Shown piece after piece: positions 58,299-64,000 of a stretch of DNA of 64,000 nucleotides. The notes beneath the pieces were generated by a model. It had not been told where the DNA came from, did no database searches, and saw only the letters and a list, made by a program, of their open reading frames with translations. The translations under genes were made by a program, and so were the position numbers. The first letter of the stretch is position 1. Every line of letters starts with the position of its first letter. The DNA is from Actinomycetes bacterium (GTDB lineage: Bacteria > Actinomycetota > Acidimicrobiia > Acidimicrobiales > Ilumatobacteraceae). The stretch lies in the NCBI GenBank assembly GCA_025360105.1, contig JANYCT010000039.1:1-64000 (forward strand), read 5' to 3'.

Positions 58299-59690
58299 GT
58301 GGCACGAGTGAAGCAACCAAGACGGACGCTCAGCCTGCGTACGCGCCTCACGCTGTTCCTCAGTCTCACCGCGCTCATTGCCTCGCTCGCGCTCACATTG
58401 CTGACCTATACCGCAGCACGCAACTATCTGCTCGACCAACGCTCGTCGGTCGCGCGGGTGCAGACCTTTGCCAACGCCAAGGCCGCCCGCGACGAACTCC
58501 GACTCGGCAACACCGACCTCGGGCGATTCATCACCAGCATTCGCACCGACGAAAACGGGTTCGCCCTACTGTTTGTCGGGCAGACCTCGTATCCCCAAAA
58601 GGTGCAGTTCCCCAAGGAGTCGCTCCCCGCAGATCTGTTGAACCAGGTGCTCGATGGCGAGACGGGCCAGCAGCGTTTCGAACTCGACGGCAAGCCATAC
58701 CTCGCGGTGGGCGTGAGCATCCGCGAGTCCGACGCGAATTACTTCGAAGCGTTTCCGCTTGCAACGACCGACCGAGTCCTACGTGTGATCGGCACCGCGC
58801 TGCTCGTGGGTTCGGGAATCATCACTCTGCTCGCCGCCGCGCTCGGTTGGTGGACCAGCCGCCGACTCCTCAAGCCCGTGAGCCGAGTCGCCGCTGCCGC
58901 GGGCGGCATCGCCTCGGGCGGGCTCGACACGCGGCTCGCACCGGAAAGTGACCCCGAGCTGAATCGCCTTGCGCAGTCGTTCAACGAAATGGCCGATGCC
59001 GTTCAGACTCGAATCGAACGTGAAGCGCGCTTCGCCTCCGATGTCAGCCATGAGTTGCGGTCACCGATCACCGCCCTCAGCGCTGCGGTCGAGGTGCTCG
59101 ATGCCCGCCGGGTCGATCTGCCGGAACGGACGCAGCAGGCCCTCGACGTGGTGGTGAATCAGGTTCGTCGCTTCGATCAGATGGTGATGGATCTGCTCGA
59201 ACTCTCGCGACTCGAGGCTGGCGTGACCGATCTACACGCCGAAGAACTCCGCCTCGATGACATTGTGCCGCGCATCGCGCTGCGCTACGGGTTTGGTGAC
59301 GTTCCCATCGAGGTCCACCCGAGCGCACGCAAGAACGTGTGGATCGACAAGCTCCGCTTGGAACGCATCTTGGCCAACTTGCTCGACAATGCGCGCGAGC
59401 ACGGTGGCGGTCCAACGCGGGTGAGCATCGAGCCCGACCACACCCGCGGACTGCTGTTGGCCGTCGAGGACGCGGGCCCCGGTGTGGCGCGCAGCGAACG
59501 CCAACGGATCTTCGAGCGCTTCGCGCGGGGCACCGCGGCGCGACATCGGGTCGGCACGGGACTCGGGCTTGCGCTGGTCGCTGAACACGCGCACGCGCTC
59601 GGCGGCGAAGCATGGGTCGAAGACCGAATCGGGGGTGGCGCCAGGTTCGTGGTGCGCTTCCCGCTTGACCGACCGGGGGTCGACATATGA
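58299..59690 (+). CDS. Sensor histidine kinase (MtrB-like position)
   Basis: 463 aa; GTG 58299 chosen. TM1 (about residues 15-38), extracytoplasmic sensor to about 165, TM2 (about 167-190), HAMP, then HisKA with ASDVSHELRSPITALSAAVEV and HATPase (LANLLDNAREHGG, EDAGPGV, GTGLGLALVAEHA). The ATGA overlap with an LpqB-like lipoprotein gene mirrors mtrB-lpqB in mycobacteria. Cognate regulator is probably the divergent gene at 56945. Confidence 0.92.
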   Translation: MARVKQPRRTLSLRTRLTLFLSLTALIASLALTLLTYTAARNYLLDQRSSVARVQTFANAKAARDELRLGNTDLGRFITSIRTDENGFALLFVGQTSYPQKVQFPKESLPADLLNQVLDGETGQQRFELDGKPYLAVGVSIRESDANYFEAFPLATTDRVLRVIGTALLVGSGIITLLAAALGWWTSRRLLKPVSRVAAAAGGIASGGLDTRLAPESDPELNRLAQSFNEMADAVQTRIEREARFASDVSHELRSPITALSAAVEVLDARRVDLPERTQQALDVVVNQVRRFDQMVMDLLELSRLEAGVTDLHAEELRLDDIVPRIALRYGFGDVPIEVHPSARKNVWIDKLRLERILANLLDNAREHGGGPTRVSIEPDHTRGLLLAVEDAGPGVARSERQRIFERFARGTAARHRVGTGLGLALVAEHAHALGGEAWVEDRIGGGARFVVRFPLDRPGVDI

Positions 59691-60367
59691 AACGAGCGTT
59701 GCTGCTCACCTGCTGTCTTGGAATCGCCGTCTTCGCGGTGGCGTGTGGCGTGCCGAGTTCCGGCAAGTTCACCGGTATCGACAAAGCGAACATTCCATTT
59801 GGTCTGTCGGAGACCACAACCAGCACGACGACCAGCACCACGATCGCAATGGAGAGCACCACGACGGTTGCTGTGCCGGCCACCACGATCGCCACCGAGC
59901 CGGTGTCGTTGTACTTCGTCGCGGGTACCCAAGTGGTGAGTGTTAGCCAATATCTACCGCGTCCGGTGTCGATCGTCCAGACCATGGCCGTGCTCGAAGC
60001 AGGTCCACCCCGCGAATTCGGCCTGGGTCTGCGCACTGCGATTCCAACGGGTGTCGTCAGCCGAATCACGCTGTCCGGTGGAGTCGTCACCGTCGACTTG
60101 CCGCCGACGTTCTTCAAGGACATGGCGCCACAGGACCAGCGCCTCGCAATCGCCCAGATCGTGCTGACGCTCACCGATCAGCGCGGGGTCGGCCAGATCA
60201 CGTTCACCCAGAACGGTCTGCCGATCTCTGTGCTTCGCGGCGGCGGCGACCTCACCCAACCGGGTCAGCTCCTTGTGAGCGCTGACTACTCACAGCTCTT
60301 GAGCAGCACGAGCGCAGCAAACACGTTGCCAACAGCTCCTGTGACGGCCACAACCACGGCTCCCTGA
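59687..60367 (+). CDS. GerMN-domain lipoprotein (LpqB-like)
   Basis: 226 aa. Signal peptide with lipobox FAVAC, Thr/Ser linker (about 42-70), then one GerMN-type domain (VSLYFVAGTQVVSVSQYL, MAVLEAGPP, SRITLSGGVVTVDLP, QRLAIAQIVLTLTDQRGVGQITF) and a Thr/Ala-rich tail. LpqB in mycobacteria has two GerMN-like units plus a propeller and modulates MtrB; here only the GerMN part is present. ATGA overlap with the kinase indicates coupling. Confidence 0.82.
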   Translation: MKRALLLTCCLGIAVFAVACGVPSSGKFTGIDKANIPFGLSETTTSTTTSTTIAMESTTTVAVPATTIATEPVSLYFVAGTQVVSVSQYLPRPVSIVQTMAVLEAGPPREFGLGLRTAIPTGVVSRITLSGGVVTVDLPPTFFKDMAPQDQRLAIAQIVLTLTDQRGVGQITFTQNGLPISVLRGGGDLTQPGQLLVSADYSQLLSSTSAANTLPTAPVTATTTAP

Positions 60368-60405
60368 ACAGACCATGTCGCACACGCCAAGACTCCAGCG
60401 CCGTT

Positions 60406-61245
60406 TCAGTAGCCGAGACGCTCAACGCGCTCAGGGCGACGTTGCCAATCCTTGTCGACTTTGACGAACAACTCCAGATAGGTGTCCTCGGGGAGTTGTG
60501 CTCTGGCTCGAACACCCACCTCTTTGAGGATGGCACCGTGTTTGCCGATGACCATGCCCTTTTGGCTCTCGCGCTCGACGATGATCTCGCAACGAACACG
60601 CTTGCCCTCCCACTCGGTGACCCGGGTTGCGATGGAATAGGGCAGTTCGTCCTCGAAGATGGCGAGTAACTGCTCGCGCACCAGTTCGGCGATCCATGTG
60701 GCTTCCTCGACATCGCTGGCTGTTTCGATGGGGTAATACATCGGGCCCTCGGGCAGCAACGTGACGAGATGATCGATGAGTTCGGGCACGCCCTCGCCGG
60801 TGAGCGCCGACACCGGGAAGTAGGCCGATGCGTCGAGGCCACTGGCACGCACGAGTTGCTTCAGCACCGCCTGCTTCGACGCGGCGTCGACCTTGTTGAC
60901 GATGATGATGGCCTTCTTCGCATCGATGCGGCTCGCCACCCATTCGTCGCCCTTGCCGAAAGGCATGGTCGCATCGATAACGAGACACACGACATCGACG
61001 TCTTCGGCTGATTCGAGCGCGGTTGCGTTGACGCGCTTGCCGAGCGCGGTGACGGGCTTATGCAGACCCGGCGTGTCGACGAACACCAGTTGCGCGTCGG
61101 GCCGATTGAGGATGCCACGGATGCGCGTGCGCGTGGTTTGGGGCTTGTCGCTGACAATGCTCACCTTCTGCCCGCACACCGCATTCAGCAGCGTGCTCTT
61201 GCCCACATTGGGGCGTCCGACGAAGGTGATGAAGCCAGATTTCAT
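60406..61245 (-). CDS. era: GTPase Era
   Basis: 279 aa. G1 GRPNVGKST, G2 in KPQTTRTRIRG, G3 DTPG, G4 NKVD, and G5 near VSALTGEGV. The C-terminal KH domain has GMVIGKHGAILKEVG. Era binds the 3' end of 16S rRNA and aids 30S maturation. It is often beside recO and ybeY; recO here is 8 kb away on the same strand, with uppS and the two-component genes between. Confidence 0.96.
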   Translation of the reverse strand: MKSGFITFVGRPNVGKSTLLNAVCGQKVSIVSDKPQTTRTRIRGILNRPDAQLVFVDTPGLHKPVTALGKRVNATALESAEDVDVVCLVIDATMPFGKGDEWVASRIDAKKAIIIVNKVDAASKQAVLKQLVRASGLDASAYFPVSALTGEGVPELIDHLVTLLPEGPMYYPIETASDVEEATWIAELVREQLLAIFEDELPYSIATRVTEWEGKRVRCEIIVERESQKGMVIGKHGAILKEVGVRARAQLPEDTYLELFVKVDKDWQRRPERVERLGY

Positions 61246-61315
61246 GTGATCTGCAGGTTACCGGCGCGGGTCGATGCTTCGGTTTGAGCGCGAACGCGAT
61301 AGGCCGTGCCGACTG

Positions 61316-62986
61316 CTACACCTGGCTGTCGCGGCCCGCCCAGAACGGAGCACGCAGTTCGCGCTTGAGCAACTTGCCGCTGCCGGTCTTGGGCAGTTCG
61401 TCGGTGAACGACAGTGAGCGAGGAACCTTGTAGCCCGCCAGGTGCTCGCGTGCATAGGCGCTCACCTGCGTCTCGTCGAGCCCAGAACCCTCGCGTGCCA
61501 CGACGACGGCGTGCACGGTCTCACCCCATTCGTCACTGGGGATGCCAAACACCGCCGCTTCGTAGATATCGGGGTGCGCCTCAAGGGCTGCCTCGATCTC
61601 GGCCGGATAGATGTTCATGCCACCGGAGATAATCATGTCCTTCTTGCGATCGCAGATATAGATGAAGCCCTCGTCGTCGCGGTAGGCGATGTCGCCCACG
61701 GTCTGAAAGCCGTGCTTCTGATCGGCCTCGAACTTGTCGTGTTGCTTGTAGTAGTCGGCAAACACGCTGGGACTCTTCACGAACAACTCGCCAGTGTGAT
61801 GCGGCCCGACTCCAGTGACCTCGTTGCCGTCGTCGTCGAACAACTTCACCTCGACCATCGGCGACGGCTTTCCGCATGAACCGGGTTTGCGTAACTGATC
61901 CTCTGGCCGCAGGATGCAGTTGACCCCCAACTCAGTGCTGCCATAGACCTCCCACAGCGAGTCGCCGGGGAAGTCGGCGAGATACATCTGCTTGAGCGCG
62001 AAGCTCCACGGAGCGGCGTTCGCGATCATGCGCTTCATCGACGACGTGTCGTACTGAGCCTTCACGTCTCCAGGCAACGCGCAGATCATGCGGATGGGGG
62101 TTGGCGCGCTGAACGTAGAGGTCACCTTGTGCGTAGAGACGATACGCAACCAGTCCTCCGGCGCAAATTTGCGTTGCAACACCACCGTTTGACCAAGTGC
62201 TTGTGCCATGCCCATGAAACCGCCGGGGCCCGAGTGGTACAGCGGGCCGGTTGGCAGGTACACGTCGTCGCTGTTGTAACCGACGAATGCGACCATTGCG
62301 CCCGACTGCTCGGCGTTACCGCCACCGCGACGCAGCGCGCCCTTCGGCTTACCGGTGGTTCCACTGGTGTAGATCATCGTGGCACCCGCCTCGGTGGCCG
62401 CTGGGATCTCGGGCTCGCGGGCGCTCGCGGTGGCCATCAAGATGTCGGCACTCTCCATGCCCTCTGGCGCAGCACCGTCGAACACGAGAATGTGCTGCAC
62501 CTGCGGGATGGATTCGCGAATGCGCTCGAATGTGCCGGCGAACTCGGCATCGACGTAGACAATGGTGGCGTCGCAGTGATCGGTGACGTAGGCCGCTTCC
62601 TCGTCGGAAAGCCTGTAGTTCAACGGCACGGCAGTCACGCCGAGCTTGCGTGCGGCGTTGACCATGGTGACCAAACCGATGGAGTTCTGACCACACCAGA
62701 CGACCTTGGTCTCGGGCGGCCGGGCACCGAACGCAATCAGGACGTTGGCGAGACGGTTGGCCTGATCGTTCAGTTCGGCGTATGTGAGCGTGGTGATCTT
62801 GCCGCCCGCGCGATCGTCGATGACGGCCGCCTTGTCAGGCTGGATCTGCGCGTAGACGGTGAGGAAGTCGGGCATGTGCCCGTTCATAGCATGCAGGGCG
62901 AGGCCACTCGCATCCCGAGCCATAGTGGAGAGCACTACGGGGATGTCGAACAGGCTTCGTACACGATCGAACAGGGACCGGCTCAT
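61316..62986 (-). CDS. Acyl-CoA synthetase / AMP-dependent ligase
   Basis: 556 aa ANL superfamily. P-loop MIYTSGTTGKPKGALRR, A5 EVYGSTELG, A7 GDIAYRDDEGFIYICDRKKDM, A8 ISGGMNIYPAEIEAAL, and the C-terminal catalytic Lys in KTGSGKLLKRELR. It activates a carboxylic acid (probably a fatty or aromatic acid) to its CoA thioester. ATG 62986 chosen; its extension upstream overlaps the divergent MaoC gene. Substrate not determinable. Confidence 0.92.
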   Translation of the reverse strand: MSRSLFDRVRSLFDIPVVLSTMARDASGLALHAMNGHMPDFLTVYAQIQPDKAAVIDDRAGGKITTLTYAELNDQANRLANVLIAFGARPPETKVVWCGQNSIGLVTMVNAARKLGVTAVPLNYRLSDEEAAYVTDHCDATIVYVDAEFAGTFERIRESIPQVQHILVFDGAAPEGMESADILMATASAREPEIPAATEAGATMIYTSGTTGKPKGALRRGGGNAEQSGAMVAFVGYNSDDVYLPTGPLYHSGPGGFMGMAQALGQTVVLQRKFAPEDWLRIVSTHKVTSTFSAPTPIRMICALPGDVKAQYDTSSMKRMIANAAPWSFALKQMYLADFPGDSLWEVYGSTELGVNCILRPEDQLRKPGSCGKPSPMVEVKLFDDDGNEVTGVGPHHTGELFVKSPSVFADYYKQHDKFEADQKHGFQTVGDIAYRDDEGFIYICDRKKDMIISGGMNIYPAEIEAALEAHPDIYEAAVFGIPSDEWGETVHAVVVAREGSGLDETQVSAYAREHLAGYKVPRSLSFTDELPKTGSGKLLKRELRAPFWAGRDSQV

Positions 62987-63062
62987 GGCTGCACAGTATC
63001 GGCCGACCCAGCCGCGACGCTCGTTTGCAACTGGCACGCGTTCACCTGCAACACTTTCGGGT

Positions 63063-63524
63063 ATGACAGTACGAGTGATCGACGGCATCGACGGCATCAA
63101 GGCGCTCATCGGCGAACACCTTGGGTACAGCCCCTACTTTGAGGTCACGCAGGAACGCGTGAACCTGTTCGCCGACGCCACCGGCGACCACCAGTGGATC
63201 CACATCGACGTCGAACGCGCGAAGAAGGAAAGCCCGTTCGGCGGGCCCATCGCCCACGGCTATCTCACCCTCTCCCTCGGGCCGGTGCTGTACCCGCAGG
63301 TGGTGCAGATCCGTGGCTTTTCGATGGGCGTGAACTACGGCGCGAACAAGATCCGCTTCATGTCGCCCGTGCCCGTTGGCGCCAATCTGCGCCTCGGCGT
63401 GAAGCTACTCGCGGTCGACGACATCGCCGGCGGCATACAGAGCACGATGGAGTTCACCTTCGAAGTCGAGGGCAACCCCAAGCCGGCGTGCGTCGCCGAG
63501 ATCATTTTCCGCAGCTACGTCTGA
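63063..63524 (+). CDS. MaoC-family (R)-specific enoyl-CoA hydratase-like dehydratase
   Basis: 153 aa hot-dog fold. FADATGDHQWIHIDVERAKK carries the catalytic Asp and His of the hydratase 2 motif, and SPFGGPIAHGYLTLSL follows. Members hydrate enoyl-CoA or dehydrate 3-hydroxyacyl-CoA. It is divergent from the acyl-CoA synthetase (76 bp apart), so the two may share regulation and serve one lipid or aromatic pathway. Confidence 0.9.
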   Translation: MTVRVIDGIDGIKALIGEHLGYSPYFEVTQERVNLFADATGDHQWIHIDVERAKKESPFGGPIAHGYLTLSLGPVLYPQVVQIRGFSMGVNYGANKIRFMSPVPVGANLRLGVKLLAVDDIAGGIQSTMEFTFEVEGNPKPACVAEIIFRSYV

Positions 63525-63551
63525 GCTGAACCACGTTCGGGCGAGCACGTT

Positions 63552-64000
63552 TCAGCGGAAGTTCGGCATCACCTGGGTGGCGAACAACTCCATTGACGTG
63601 GTCTCGGGGTAGTCGCTGCACCACGGGATGAACCCGCGACACCCGAGCGCGATGTACGCAGCGATCTTCTCGCTCACCTGTTCGGGCGTACCCACCAAGT
63701 TTCCCGCGCGCCATGACTCGAACGGCTCACCATTGAGGCTCTTGCTGCCGGCCGCCACGATTTCCGCCTCAGTCTCACGCATGAACAACTCGGGCGACCA
63801 GGTTTTGCGAATGGTTTCTTCGTCACGGCCTACGGCAGCGCAATGGCCCTTGAGGATTTCTCGCTTTCGAGCCCACTCTTCGGGCTTGCCTCCCCAGTTG
63901 CTTGCATCGGCATGCTGGGCCACCACGCGCAACGTGAGCTGCTCTCCCCCACCACCGATCCAGATCGGCGGATGCGGTTGCTGCAGTGGCTTGGGGTCGC
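63552..64000 (-). CDS. LLM-class F420-dependent oxidoreductase, C-terminal part
   Basis: At least 149 residues; the 5' end lies beyond the window. The visible part reads PLQQPHPPIWIGGGGEQLTLRVV-type, the product-side motif of the luciferase-like family, then WARKREILKGHCAAVGRD, VGTPEQVSEKIAAYIALGCRGF and the C-terminal LFATQVMPNF. An internal ATG would give a shorter start but is not the true one. It is convergent with the MaoC gene, 27 bp away. Confidence 0.88.
   Translation of the reverse strand, partial: DPKPLQQPHPPIWIGGGGEQLTLRVVAQHADASNWGGKPEEWARKREILKGHCAAVGRDEETIRKTWSPELFMRETEAEIVAAGSKSLNGEPFESWRAGNLVGTPEQVSEKIAAYIALGCRGFIPWCSDYPETTSMELFATQVMPNFR

Overview
This window comes from a GC-rich actinobacterium. 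Shared traits are two F420-type luciferase-like oxidoreductases, a furA-katG pair, an ANTAR response regulator beside polA, an actinobacterial-type PolA (Tyr in motif B), and many GTG/TTG starts. Gene order resembles two blocks known from mycobacteria, uvrC-rapZ-...-gap-pgk-tpiA-secG and pdtaR-polA-rpsA-coaE-uvrB-uvrA, here joined end to end. An Acidimicrobiia-like lineage is my best guess, but that is inference. I see no phage, IS element, CRISPR array or rRNA. The window looks chromosomal, mostly housekeeping, with two tRNA-Leu genes.

Layout. 1-12.2 kb: tRNA-Leu(GAG), secG, a complete oligopeptide ABC operon (oppA-B-C-D-F, with a strong hairpin between oppA and oppB), the glycolytic genes gap-pgk-tpiA, rapZ, a methyltransferase and an F420-type oxidoreductase. 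The opp operon sits between tpiA and secG, and the usual yvcK and whiA genes are missing between rapZ and gap. 12.2-28.7 kb: an excision-repair block (uvrC, uvrA, uvrB, polA) with coaE, rpsA, a NarL-type two-component pair, a rhomboid-like protein without catalytic residues, and an ANTAR regulator. 28.7-34.4 kb: a coiled-coil protein, furA-katG with a probable leaderless promoter, malQ, a septum-formation-like membrane protein, and tRNA-Leu(CAA).

34.5-40.8 kb: a type II fatty-acid synthesis operon (fabD-fabH-fabG-acpP-fabF) preceded by a 28-bp perfect palindrome. FabD carries an unusual C-terminal lipoyl/biotinyl-like barrel. Convergent to it lie a proline iminopeptidase-like hydrolase, a fabZ-like dehydratase and a Bcp peroxiredoxin. 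40.8-42.5 kb: the most unusual part. A 640-bp spacer carries two copies of a 9-codon ORF encoding the same peptide with only synonymous differences, each with its own Shine-Dalgarno sequence. Next come a small HIT-like Cys-rich protein, a UUCG-capped terminator, and a fasciclin lipoprotein whose 3' end is tandemly repeated.

42.6-64 kb: trpC-F-B-A, two OmpR-type two-component systems (one histidine kinase translationally coupled to an LpqB/GerMN-like lipoprotein, as in mtrB-lpqB), glyS, recO beside a degenerate UppS-like protein, the true uppS, two paralogous lipoproteins, a DinG-family helicase, a STAS protein, era, an acyl-CoA synthetase, a MaoC-type hydratase, and the 3' part of another F420-type oxidoreductase running off the right edge.
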